64,000 nucleotides of DNA. Source: Pleurostoma richardsiae (Eukaryota > Ascomycota > Sordariomycetes > Calosphaeriales > Pleurostomataceae). This document shows, in pieces, positions 53,817 through 64,000 of this stretch (positions are counted from its first letter, which is position 1; each line of letters opens with the position of its first letter). Under the pieces are notes generated by a model. The model worked only from the letters and a program-made list of their open reading frames with translations, was not told the origin of the DNA and ran no database searches. The stretch lies in NCBI GenBank assembly GCA_030052745.1, contig JANBVO010000002.1, positions 620,001 to 684,000 on the forward strand, written 5' to 3'. The translations under genes were made by a program, and so were the position numbers.

Positions 53817-56800
53817 CTAAGACCATTTGACGTCCGAGCTCGGCGCACGGCTGCGGCGTTTTGAATTTGCAGTCCCCGCGCTCGACACCCGCTCCACCGC
53901 CGCCATGCTAACGGCCGGTGACCCGGGCGTGGGAGGTGTGACGTGGCGGCTGCTACCGACATTCTCCTTGTTAGATAGTGAGCTGTCGGAGCGGCTGATG
54001 ATAGGTAGAGGACCGCCGAAGCTTGGCCGCGAGGATGTGTACGCGTTCGATGTCCGCGGCAGTCTGCTCTTGACTGCCGGTGCGGACCCGCTTCCTCCCG
54101 CCATGCTGCTGCTGCTCGCCGTCGAATCCCCGCTAACCCGGCGCGGGAGGGCCGAACCGTCTCGACTGCGAGGTCGGTAGACGATAGGGTCACGTTCGTG
54201 AGTCAGCGTGACTTGCGAGCGCTTCGGCGTCGCGGCAACCTCAATATAGGCAGAAGAGGATTGGGACGGGCGGTGGTAACCGCTTTGGGTGGGCGTCATA
54301 GGCGCAGACATGGAGGAGTGAAGGCCCGGAGGCGTGTAGGAGGTATTGCGGCGCGGGCCTGAGCGTGAGCGGCCGGAGCTAACGCTCGAGCTGCTGCTGA
54401 CCATCGAGAGAACAGGCTCGTTGGTGATCTCTAGCGATGACTTGAGAAGTTCCGCGGCCAAGTTGCGGACCAGCACGGCCGGGTCTTTCTCCGCGAGGGT
54501 CTGGATAGAGTCAAACAACAGCCGTAGCGCTTTGCCGCTGCTGGTGGTGCTGGCGGCCGTGTCGCCCTCACAAGCGTCCATGATGTTCCTCACGAGACGC
54601 AGGAGGTTGAGGCGGACAATTGCCTTCTTGTTGCCTAGCTTTTGCGCTATGCCGGTATACATTTCCGGCTTAGCCAGGGAAGCTGACAGCGAAGGGCTCA
54701 GGCGGAGAACCCTGAGGAGCGGATCCAGCAATGTCGAGTCAAACGCATTGATCTTCGTCGTGTTAAAGCAAGACACGATTGCGTTTGGAAAGTTGCCGCC
54801 CAGCAAGTGACTCTCGACCTTCGCCGTCTCCTCTTGTAGCCAGACGAAGATCGCGTCGAGTGCCGTGACTTGCCAGTATTGGTCCGCAAGTAGGGAGACG
54901 TAGAAGTCCAGCCCCTTGTTCTGCCACAGATATCTGCGCCCTTTGCTACCGGAATGCGCCATGTCGCACAGGATAGGCAGTGCAAACTCTTTAGGAGGGT
55001 GGTCGGTCCGCATGATTTTCAATAGTAAGGGAATGATGCCGTTGACTGCAGCGTATTCTTGCCGCTGAGGGCTGAGGCGGCAGAGGTTGAACATGGTGTT
55101 CAAGACCTGGTTAGATATCTCTCGGAAGTTCTTAACCCCTTTCTTCATGCTATAGCTGAGCAAGTCAATGAGGAAGTCGATAGCGTCAGCGGAATGTAAC
55201 GATTCGATAGTTGTTGACAGCATAGACAGGTTCTTGATGAACTTCAACATAGTAATTTGATGTACTGGTGTCATCCACTTTAGGTCTTTTAGAACGGCTA
55301 GAAAAGGGGTTAGTCCAGAGATGTACCATGCGGGATAGAATCTGAGGCTCACTCTTGAGAACTTGTCGATCAGCCACGACCTCCTTGACATAGTTCTCAG
55401 CCTGGGAGAAGAGGTAGAAGATATTGACGATGCGTCCCTCGATGAGCTCAGAGACCTCGTCTTTATCCTCCTCGTCTAGAACTTTGTGCAGGACCTCGGC
55501 GAGGGGGTCGAGGATTTTACTTCGCGAAAAGATCCTGCAGAAGTCGTTCTTAGGTGTCGGTCCCTGCAACTCGAATACACTCCATATGCCGTTGACGCCG
55601 ATCAGGACTAGATCTCGGGAGGAGTCGTAGTCTTCGTCGAGGAATTCCACCAAAACGTTCAAGCCACCCGCGCTGACGAACATCTGCAAAGTCAATGTAG
55701 AGGTCTGGTACATCTGCCTGACAAATGCGGCCGCCTCTAAGCGAATATCGTTGGAGTACTGGCGAGCAGAGAACTTTGTGATGATCGGTATACCGCCAAC
55801 GAAGCAGAGATTCTCCTGCAGCTCTACGTCGTCAAGGATGATCTGCGGGACATTAGCCGATGATCAGTATATGTAGACATAAAGCAACAAACCGCATTGA
55901 CGATCTTCAGCAGCTGCAGAATCATATGCTGCCGACTCTTGACTGTGCACGGCTCAAGAATTTCCAGGATAGGCAGCAAGCCGTGCGCGCTGATGATTAG
56001 GTCTTTCGCCTCATTGCTCTCCCACAGAATATCGAGCTGCGGAGACTTGTCAGTTACTGCCATCGGCACGACCAAGGGACTACATCTAACTTACCAATTC
56101 CGCAGAGACCTCAAATAATCTGTCCTCTCCCTCGGTCGTCTTCAACGACCTCACAAGCTCCTCGACTCGGGCGCCTAATCTCGCATGGCGGTCTCTCGCA
56201 ATATTTGCCTCGAGATCCATCTCGTCCCAGCCTGGGTCCATCATGGCGAACGGATCGTCCTCGTCCTCGTCGTCGCCGAGCCACGAATTGTTTGAGAGCT
56301 TTGACAGCAGCATCAGTCCGCCGTCTTCTGAGCCTCTGTCGCTCTCCTCCCTCTCAGTGAGGTTGCCATCAGGGCCGAAGATGTCCGAGAAGTCCTCGTC
56401 GCCCTCATCCTCGGCGAACTTTTGGATCTCGATGGTCGACCTCGCCCGCCTCATAGGCCTGTCGGCCAGAACTGAAGGGCGTGACGACTGCTGACGCCGC
56501 ATGCTTCCACCGAACTGTGACTGCATTGACCGCGGCAGGCTTGTCAGATCTGAAGGGTGGAAAAGCTGAGGCGCGTCCTGAGGAGGAATTAGCGAAGAAG
56601 GTGAGAGGATGAAGTTCAGTGGGGCGGCACAAACCTTCGCCGGAGGATTGAACCTCTTCTCAAAGACACTGTCACTATCTGCTAGGAGATCTGAGTAATC
56701 TTCCACTGACTGCTCCCGGTAGATCACGTCTGGGCGTGCAGGGAGTGCAAACTTGGCTCCGAGACTCGGCTTCGTGGGTGACTTGGCCTGTGGCCCATTG

Positions 56801-58932
56801 GCGGTTGATGCCCTGCTACCACGCCTCCGGCTAGACTGCGTCGGCCTTGTCTCTGCGGCCGGCCTCTCGGATCTCCTAGGAAGCGGGCGGATCGTCTGCT
56901 CTTGAAGGTCGAGCTCAGGTGGTTGACGAGGTCCCTTGATCGTCAGAAGCTCCCCTTCAAAAGCGTCGTCCCAGTCGTCGTTTGTGTGCTCGTCGATCGA
57001 GGCGAAAGCTTTCAACCTGTCGGCCGACAACAGCCCACCAAAGTTATCCTGAGGCTTAAGGTGAGGCAACTGCAGAGCACTCGGCGAGATTGCCGTGGCA
57101 AAATCGTTATCCCAGTTATCGTCATCTTTGCTATGTTAGCGAAAGAACAAACTCAGAGATCGAGAGTCAAACAACTAACCAGCTAGCTCAGGCGACCGGA
57201 AGGCGTCAGCCGTAGGTCTAGGTTTGGCGAGGACTAGAGGGCCTTTAGCAGGGGTGGCGAGATGAGGGCGGTGCGAGTCAGCTGCTGTGAGTCGAGATCC
57301 CGGGTGCCCCTGAGGTGGAGCCCCCGCGCTGTCGGATCCAGTAGATACTCGCAGGGAGCTCTCGGAGGACTTCAACGCCTTGTTCCATTGTTTAACCTCC
57401 TCCACGGCCTGGTTGAAGTTTGCCGGCGCCTTGGAAACCGGGGCGTCGCTTCTTCGGCATCCTATAATCCACGCATGCTTGAGCAACTTTCTTGCTGACA
57501 CCCGCAGGTTCGGATCCTTCTGGAAACATTGCATGAGAAAGTCCCTCGCAGCCTATGAATACGTGTCAGCGATCGCACAAGGTTTGTTTACCTAGGCAGA
57601 GTGGGTTGACCAACAGGAGAGACACCCTCGGGTAAGGGGGGGTGGTCATCGTTGACAATAGCGAACAACGCAGGCATGGCGGCGAGGTTATGATACGGGG
57701 GTTTCCCCTGCAGCAGCTCGATGACCGTGCAGCCGACGCTCCAGATATCCGAAGCCGAAGTAGCACCGGACAGCTGGATGATCTCAGGGGCCATCCAGTA
57801 CGGAGTGCCCACAACTTGAGCCTCCTTATCTGGACCGGCAAGCGTGCTCGTGGAGACGCCGAAATCCGCAAGCTTCACGGTGCCGTTCTTGGTGGTCAGG
57901 ATATTGGCACCCTTGATATCCCTGTGGATAACACCTTGGTCGTGGAGATACTGCAGACCCTGGAGGACCTGGGTCATGTAGACGCCGACCAGGTTTTCCG
58001 GGAATTTGCCATATGTCTTGCAGATGGAGTGTAGCGAGCCATTCTCGCAGTACCTGCAAGCCAGGTCAGCTGGACTATGCTGAACAAACCCTCCCAGCTA
58101 GGCACGACCTACTCGAGAATGATATTCAGGCAGTCGGCTGACTTGACAAAGCCGAGGTACTTCACAATATTGTCGTGCTATAGAAATATTAGCGCCGCAT
58201 ATCCCAGACCGCCGTGTGAACGATATCAATGCATACGTGGAGGTTCTTGAGGAGGTCAATTTCGGCCTATGTCGTGTTAGCGCATTCCAGACGACGACGA
58301 CACAGAAGCATATGCTCGTATACCTCGATCATGCGCAGCTCGCTCTTGGGTAAGTCTGCTAGCTTGATCTGCTTGACGGCAACCGCCTCGCCAGTGCCCC
58401 AATTGAAGGCCTTGTACACGGACCCGAACGCTCCCTTGCCAATGCAATCTCCCAGGCGCTATTCCCAGATTCAACAGTCAGCAAAGTGTTTCGTTTCCTG
58501 AAAAGCTTGATGGCAGGTAATATTCTTTCTTCAAATAGGTCGAGGCGGAGAAGGGGGAGAACGAACATAATCCTTCAGCCCCGGATCCTGCACCGCCCTT
58601 TCCCTAGCCTCCTTCCTCGGCGTGCCAGGCACCTTCGTAGCAACGACCTTGCCGTTGCCATGGTGGTACGCCCGGTCGGCGGTGGACGAGGAGCTGCCCG
58701 GAGCCATGGCTTCGAGTCCGCCGGGCGAGGCACCTGGCCGTGTAGGGTTGTGGCTATCTGGAGTGGTCGGTCGATACTGCGAATCGTAAATGCAGTTCGG
58801 GGAGGCTGTAGGTGGCCGACGAAAGGGCAAAGGCTCGCATTCCCGGTGGAATATCGAGGACAACGGCGAAGAGGAGGTGCTTCTTCGAGGAAAGGAGGGC
58901 GGGATGGTCGAGGCCGGCGTATGTCGTACCAC
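53817..58932 (-). CDS. sepH: Septation-initiation-network kinase SepH (Cdc7-type), 1498 aa
   Basis: Eleven exons: 58932-58567, 58458-58324, 58266-58237, 58177-58113, 58053-57615, 57552-57180, 57125-56635, 56577-56095, 56036-55893, 55842-55353 and 55297-53817, sum 1499 codons. The kinase starts about residue 123: [52 protein letters not shown] and [15 protein letters not shown]; all catalytic residues are present. The middle is acidic and disordered. From about residue 900 an armadillo-like helical region runs on ([48 protein letters not shown]). The tail is serine-rich and ends APSSDVKWS. Order and size match Aspergillus SepH and fission-yeast Cdc7, the kinase that starts septum formation from the spindle pole body. 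Start ATG 58932 is the first in frame; M at about 58708 is an alternative that would drop ~75 disordered residues. Confidence 0.93.
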
Positions 58933-60759
58933 AGGGTGTGAGGCGTCGGTCTCGAATCAGCTTGGAGTTCAGGCAGCTTCCGTATCCGTTGTTCGGCGGT
59001 TCGTGGTTCGTGCTCTTCGGGTCGTGGCAGGCTAAGCAAGCGAGTGAGGGATCCAGGGATCGTAAGACAGCCAAGCCGCAGCCAAAGACCTGGCTAAGCA
59101 GTGGCAGGACTCCAAAAAAGGCGTGGGAAAGAGGTTAAGGTCACGGCACTCCCGTTCGAGGTTGGCGTGTCGTGCCCGGTTCACTCCACAAGACGGCAAA
59201 GGAGTGTGACGACAAGCCGACGCAGGCCAGCACGACGAAAGGAAAAAGGGAAGGAAAACTTGATTGACACGGCAAATGGCCGGCCGTTTCACGTTTCGCG
59301 AATTTTATCGCGGGGTCGCGGTAAGGCTTGGGGGGATTATATGGAGTTTGTGCTAATTTAAGGTCCGGGATCGATGATATATCGGCGGGAGGAGGGGAGG
59401 GGCGGATGTTGTGTGGTCGCAGTGCTTTGCGGATCCTCGCTGCGGCTGGCACGCGATCCCAATGGCCCGCGACGTGCATCAAGCAGCTTGCTGCACTTAC
59501 TTTTACGGTTACCACGTATTAGGTATGTAAGTATAGAAGTACACCCTCTATCTAAGGTGCATAACACGTCTCTGGCTCCCTCGATACCCGACTGCTACTG
59601 AACAGCTCTCTGCAGATGAGCTGCATGGCATCAGCGCGGACCGGAGCGGGTACGTAAGTGAATCCAACTGTAAATTGATTGCCGCAAGCTTGCAGTTCAG
59701 CTCCCGACAGTTGTCAATCCAGGTCCACAGCATTAACAGCGGAGAGAAGCGGTATCCCGCATCTCAAGGTACCGTTCATAACTCGTTAGAGCCCAACTGA
59801 CTCGAGGAGAAGAAGCAGAAACATTGAAATTTCCCCCCAGGTCTGGGGAAGAATGCTATTGTTGCGCACGGGAGCCCGAGGGAGACGGGCCACCCCGTAT
59901 CCGAACTTAGTTTCGTGGCGTCTCAACCTCGTCCCTTTATTGCTCAATGGCACTAAATCAGTCGTCTCATCTGGGATGTAACCTTCAAATCGCCTGCTGG
60001 CGTTGCTTTTTGGCGCGCCTCCTACGGCTGTCAACTGGTTTTGTGGCTCGCAGCTGCAGCGATCTTCGCGCCTAGCACAGCGATCCTCGCCTCCACTTGT
60101 AGATGTCACCAAAGAGACAACGCATAGACGAGAGACAACGCATACGGCTCTGTACCATCTGCTTGAGGAGATTATCGGTGTTGTCGACCGGGCAGACAGA
60201 CCTGCTTTCCATCAAAAATGCACTGCCGGCCTTGCACTTATATGATGACCGCGATGTCACCTGCTCCTCCTCCAACTGACGGCATATAGGCAGTCAATAG
60301 TGCCATGCTGAGGAACCGGAGGAAACGGCATTTTCACCTTCCAGAGGCAGTGAATAGCATATAAGCCCATAAGAAGCATGTTCCAAACAGGGACCCGTGA
60401 GAGGAAGATATCAATCCTCCCTCCACGTGCATAAGCTCGTTCCAGACGGAGATAATTGTACATTTTGGTGCCCTCGACGCAAACCGAACGACTAGTAGCA
60501 GGAGCTTTTCCCTTTTTAGGCCCCCCTGAGGCGTCAGATCCGGCAGCTTTCGGCTGCTGCAACAAGAGACCGTTCTGTCCCTAGAACAATACAAGAAACC
60601 GCTCATTATCGTGCAAGGCCGGTAACGTGCTAGCCGTGACTCTCGCGCTGTACCTCTTCGCCTCCATAAAAACCCAGAACTCCGAACGCGCGCTGCCAGA
60701 ACCATATCCCACACGCCAGCATTTAATCAGGAGCGCCTGTCACCGGTATTGCCTGTCGT
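58933..60759. other. Intergenic: sepH promoter and downstream gene 3' end
   Basis: About 1.8 kb. The left part should hold the sepH promoter and leader. A short duplication GAGACAACGCATA occurs twice near 60113-60146. Frames up to ~126 codons have no features. No gene supported. Confidence 0.5.
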
Positions 60760-62252
60760 CTAGTTCGATGGCTCATCCGAGAGCCTCCGGCTAAGGCCGA
60801 CACCAGCCCACCACTCGTCCGGGAGGTCATCCCTCCTCGAAAGCGTCCGCAAGATATGCTGCACGGCCAAACGCCCACCGAGCGCCTCCAAGGGGTCTTC
60901 ATCGTCGGCACCTCCCGCCTCCCCGCGCGTAACGTCCGCATACGATCGCCGCGCAGCCGGAAACCGCGTCAGGGGGTTTTCCGGCACATCCTCATCCTCA
61001 TCGCCTTCAGTGTCGGAGTTCTCGCACCCGGACTCGCACGGTTGCTCAAGAGACTCCTCGGCACTCTCCGTCCGGCCCGTTAGAGACGTCCGGGACGAGG
61101 ATGTCGCGGATGTGTTCTGCGACGCCGCGGCAGAGGCAGCCGTGTTCGACGCAAAGGAGGAGCCGACGCTCGGTGGTTGGGGGTCAGGTGTGATGCTGCT
61201 TAGCAGGGTGTCCCAAGCGTTGTCCCCCTCCGGGCTCAGACTCCTGTTGCGGTCGCCGAGTCCGTCCGTCAACATGTCCGTATCTAGATCCGCAAAGGAG
61301 TCTGGCTCGGCCACGTCGTCCACTTCAACTCGAGGGTCAGTTGTTTCCAACAGGACGCGGACAGCCCGGCCATGCAAATGAGGTGGGAGGCTTATGGTAT
61401 CCGCAGCTTGCCGAAACTAGAGAGATATGTGAGTGATATCGTTCACCTAACAGCAGCTTGGCAAGCGATAGGAATATAACATAGAAGACTTACAAGTCTC
61501 GTGTCCCGTGATCTCGGGTCCCGTGGCCTCGCATCCCGTGGTATGCGTGGTGCCATATCCCGTAATGAGCTCCGAGAGGGTTCGTTGCCGGGCGCAGGCG
61601 ACCGGGAATCCCGCGCGTCATTGGGGGTTGAGGCGCCACTCGAGGACCGCGGGTTTGTCCCGGCGTACAACGCCGCAAAGCGAGTGCCGAACATGGCCGA
61701 CGTCCGCTCGCGGTCATTCGGCGTGCCGAACTGCCCAACCATGTCGCGTAAAAAGCGTACTCGCTCTATGTGATCATCGGCGCCAGGGGACTCCAACTCT
61801 CGTGCTAGCCTGGCAGGCATATCCAGCTCGCCGCGCGCAGGCGGCGCCCGCTCCGCAGCGTCCGAGGAAATCCATCCCGACAGCGGGGAGAGACGGTGCC
61901 GAGGGGGCCGTCCCGGCACTATATGCCTACGGGTGCGCCGGATGGTGGACCGCGCGCGTGTCGGAGGGCTTCTAGGCGTCGGCTTGCCCTTGATGTCGGA
62001 CTCGACAGGAGCTTGGTACAGTCTATTGGGTAGGAGCGGAAACCAGTCAGCATCAAAATCTCATCCGGTTTACGGGATTTTCGCCGGTGTCCGTCACCAT
62101 AGAATTCTAATCGTGGAATAACGATGAAAATCGATGGGTATACGGGGCGTCCGGGCCGAGCAGGAGGCAAATCGTTGACGAGGCGCGCCAATCGTCGCGG
62201 GGGGGTAAGCGCGGCGCGACAGCGGCGATGGAGGAACTTACGGAAGGCCCAT
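60760..62252 (-). CDS. Unrecognised, mostly disordered 398-aa protein
   Basis: Exons 62252-62242 (only 11 bases, MGLP), 62022-61494 and 61416-60760 sum to 399 codons. The N-terminal part is basic (RARSTIRRTRRHIVPGRPPR). A short helical block follows (DDHIERVRFLRDMVGQFG near residues 80-97), then an RD/PR-rich repeat stretch (RDARPRDPRSRDTRL). After the second intron comes FRQAADTISLPPHLHG. The acidic, serine-rich second half contains LSPEGDNAWDTLLSSITPDP and PPSVGSSFAS, and the end is DLPDEWWAGVGLSRRLSDE. I recall similar PEGDxxWDTLL...TPDPQPPSVGSSFAS sequences in uncharacterised proteins of other filamentous ascomycetes, so it is probably a conserved fungal protein of unknown role. No catalytic motif, signal peptide or membrane helix. 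It is divergent from the folate gene. Confidence 0.75.
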
Positions 62253-63042
62253 GGCGATAGCGGCAGCGCAGAGGCGAAATCGGAACTTAACGAGAGAAGT
62301 CGAGTCGTCAGACGGTTGCGACCGTGTGCTCGATGGCCGAATGCAAGTCGCGATGGTGGCAGCTGGCGATGCTCGACTGGTTTTTCGGCGCGACTCAGAT
62401 AGCCTTGGCTGGGAGGACCCTGGCTGGCGTGGGCAAAAAAGAGTCGTGGGGAGGTGGAGGCGGAGGAGGATTGAAAGGGGAAAAAGCAGTCTCGGCCGCG
62501 GCGACGGGGGTTGGCAGGTTGGTGTGTGCTTTTACCCGTTTGGGGTGGCGGGCAGCGTTAATGCAGGTAATTGCACAATCCCTGTCAAGCCCAGGGCGAC
62601 GGCGGGTATTAGGCTCAGATATGGTGATACCTTATTTAGGGTGATATCCACCAACAAATCCAGGTCTCTGCTATCGATCCCTATCTCTGAGGAGTCGGCG
62701 CCTCCTTGGATCCGCCCTTGCAGCCACAGCAACAGGCCAATGCATCGGAGGGACAGGCCAGCAATCGTCGCTTCCCGGCCCCTCTGACAACACCAAGGAG
62801 CCGTATCCCAATGAACGGCGTGAGTCACCGAGATACGCCGGTTCTGCGCCCACAGTCATAACATCAAGCACTGCCATTACAGAGGAAAGCCTTCCGTTCA
62901 TCTTGGCACGTTTTGTCAGAGGTCGTTTTCGGGACCTGCATTGCGCATCGAGCCCTGGCTGTGGCTCCTGCTGTGGCTGGCGAGCATTCCAAAAGCCGTC
63001 TCATCCCCAAGGAGCGGTGGTTATGCGCCAACCACCACCAGC
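62253..63042. promoter_or_regulatory. Divergent promoter region of the 398-aa protein and fol3
   Basis: 790 bases between start codons facing away from each other. The frame upstream of the fol3 start is open for a long way without an ATG, so the start could be affected by a leader intron. No site recognised. Confidence 0.5.
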
Positions 63043-64000
63043 ATGATCGATCTTGGTCTGGCTCGCATCAGCCGTCTGCTGCTGCAGTCGCCACAGACAT
63101 GGAAGGCCATCCACGTTGCCGGCACTAACGGCAAGGGCTCTATCTGTGCCTACTTGTCCGCCATGCTCCACGCCAGCGGAAGCTCCGTTGGCCGCTTCAC
63201 CTCCCCCCACCTGATAGACCGCTGGGACTGTGTGACCATCAACGAGCAGCCTGTCTCTGAAACGCTGTTTCGAGACGTCGAAGACCTGGTCAAGCAGAGA
63301 AACGAGGATGGCCAAATCCAGGCAACCCCGTTTGAGCTGCTCGCGGCCACCGCGTTCGAGATCCTGGAGCGGGAGAAGGTCGATTTCGGCGTCATCGAGG
63401 TTGGGCTCGGTGGCAAGCTGGATGCCACGAATGCGATGAAGCAGAAGGCAGTCACCGTTATCTCCAAGATTGGACTGGATCACCAGGGCTTCCTCGGCCA
63501 CACTATTGAGGAGATCGCGCTGCACAAGGCCGGGATCATGAGGGAAGGTATCCCGTGCGTTGTTGATGGCAGCAACCAGACATCTGTGCTCGACGTGATT
63601 CGCGGGTACGCCGAGGAGGTTGGGGTGGATGTCGTGTCTCCTTCCGTTGCCCCTGAGGTTAAGGAGTCATTGTCCGCGCAAGGGTGGGAGCCGCACCAGA
63701 TCGGGAATCTTGCGTGTGCTCGCGAAGCCTTCCGTCTCGCGTTTCCAGAAGCAGACGCGTCCTGGGAGCGCTGTGCTTCTATTGCGAAGCACGTCCACTG
63801 GCCCGGCAGGCTACAACGGATTGACATAAGCTCGATCACGAAACAACAGCAGCCCGTTCTCTTCGATGGCGCCCACAATGTCCAATCCGCGGAGGTCTTG
63901 GCAGCCTATGTCAACAAACACTTCCGCCCCAGTTGTCAGCATGTCACCTGGGTGTTAGCTGCCTCTCAAGGCAAGGATATCGATGGGATATTGAGCCTTC
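63043..64000 (+). CDS. fol3: Dihydrofolate synthase/folylpolyglutamate synthase family, 3' end missing
   Basis: The first 319 residues of a Mur-ligase-type enzyme, cut by the right edge. ATG 63043 gives MIDLGLARISRLLLQSPQTW, the usual fungal start. Motifs: the ATP loop HVAGTNGKGSICAYLSAML, FTSPHLIDRWDCVTIN, the family signature VIEVGLGGKLDATNAM, ISKIGLDHQGFLGHTIEEIA with HKAGIM, and HWPGRLQRIDI followed by LFDGAHNVQSAEVL. The enzyme adds glutamate to dihydropteroate to make dihydrofolate. The close relative that adds further glutamates (Met7) has a different N-terminus and is usually longer, so I favour Fol3. No intron in the visible part. The family is about 420-450 residues, so about a quarter is missing. 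Confidence 0.9.
   Translation, partial: MIDLGLARISRLLLQSPQTWKAIHVAGTNGKGSICAYLSAMLHASGSSVGRFTSPHLIDRWDCVTINEQPVSETLFRDVEDLVKQRNEDGQIQATPFELLAATAFEILEREKVDFGVIEVGLGGKLDATNAMKQKAVTVISKIGLDHQGFLGHTIEEIALHKAGIMREGIPCVVDGSNQTSVLDVIRGYAEEVGVDVVSPSVAPEVKESLSAQGWEPHQIGNLACAREAFRLAFPEADASWERCASIAKHVHWPGRLQRIDISSITKQQQPVLFDGAHNVQSAEVLAAYVNKHFRPSCQHVTWVLAASQGKDIDGILSL

Noticed and set aside
1-64000. tRNA and rRNA genes, CRISPR arrays, transposons and virus-like elements
   Set aside because: I scanned by eye for the tRNA T-arm sequence, long repeats, terminal inverted repeats and reverse transcriptase or transposase motifs and found none that I could support. A covariance-model or profile search could still reveal small ones.

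Overview
This window is nuclear DNA of a filamentous ascomycete (Pezizomycotina). Genes are dense and on both strands. Introns are short (about 50-80 bases, one of about 250), usually with GTAAGT-like donors and CTRAY-like branch sites. The window carries a SepH-type septation kinase, an Erg4 sterol reductase, and fungal MFS and flavin monooxygenase families. A Sordariomycete is my best guess, but a tree would be needed to show it. I saw no tRNA, rRNA, CRISPR array, intact transposon or virus-like element.

The left part (about 1-30 kb) is accessory in character. It holds the 5' end of an unrecognised gene, an ankyrin-repeat protein, and a decayed zinc alcohol dehydrogenase. A run of metabolic genes follows: secreted tannase/feruloyl esterase, MFS transporter, Baeyer-Villiger-type monooxygenase, cupin, kynurenine-formamidase-like hydrolase and salicylate-hydroxylase-like monooxygenase. 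Next come a 5'-truncated berberine-bridge-type oxidoreductase and a second MFS transporter of the allantoate-permease type. The transporter and the Baeyer-Villiger gene share a divergent promoter. The set looks like a route for uptake and oxidation of aromatic or ester compounds. It has no backbone synthase and no visible pathway regulator.

The most striking locus is 21765-24020. Two adjacent open frames join in frame through a 51-base intron. The predicted 734-residue protein has an N-terminal beta-rich domain I do not recognise, a GIMAP/AIG1-like GTPase domain, a glutamine-rich coiled coil, and a complete C-terminal fungal fruit-body lectin domain. A switch GTPase joined to a sugar-binding, pore-toxin-like fold suggests a self/non-self recognition or defence protein. 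That role is inference.

The right part (about 30-64 kb) is conserved housekeeping. It includes a C2H2 zinc-finger factor, a FAR1-like DNA-binding protein, a coiled-coil protein, transketolase, the 25S rRNA methyltransferase Bmt6, a Sac2/INPP5F-like phosphoinositide phosphatase, Snu13, V-ATPase subunit c, Erg4, SepH, an unrecognised disordered protein, and a dihydrofolate synthase that runs off the right edge. For most multi-exon models I checked splice sites, and the spliced lengths come out as whole numbers of codons. Special gene-structure features are a GC-AG intron in transketolase, 13-14 base coding exons in the V-ATPase gene, an 11-base first coding exon in the 60.8-62.3 kb gene, and a 12-base last exon in erg4.
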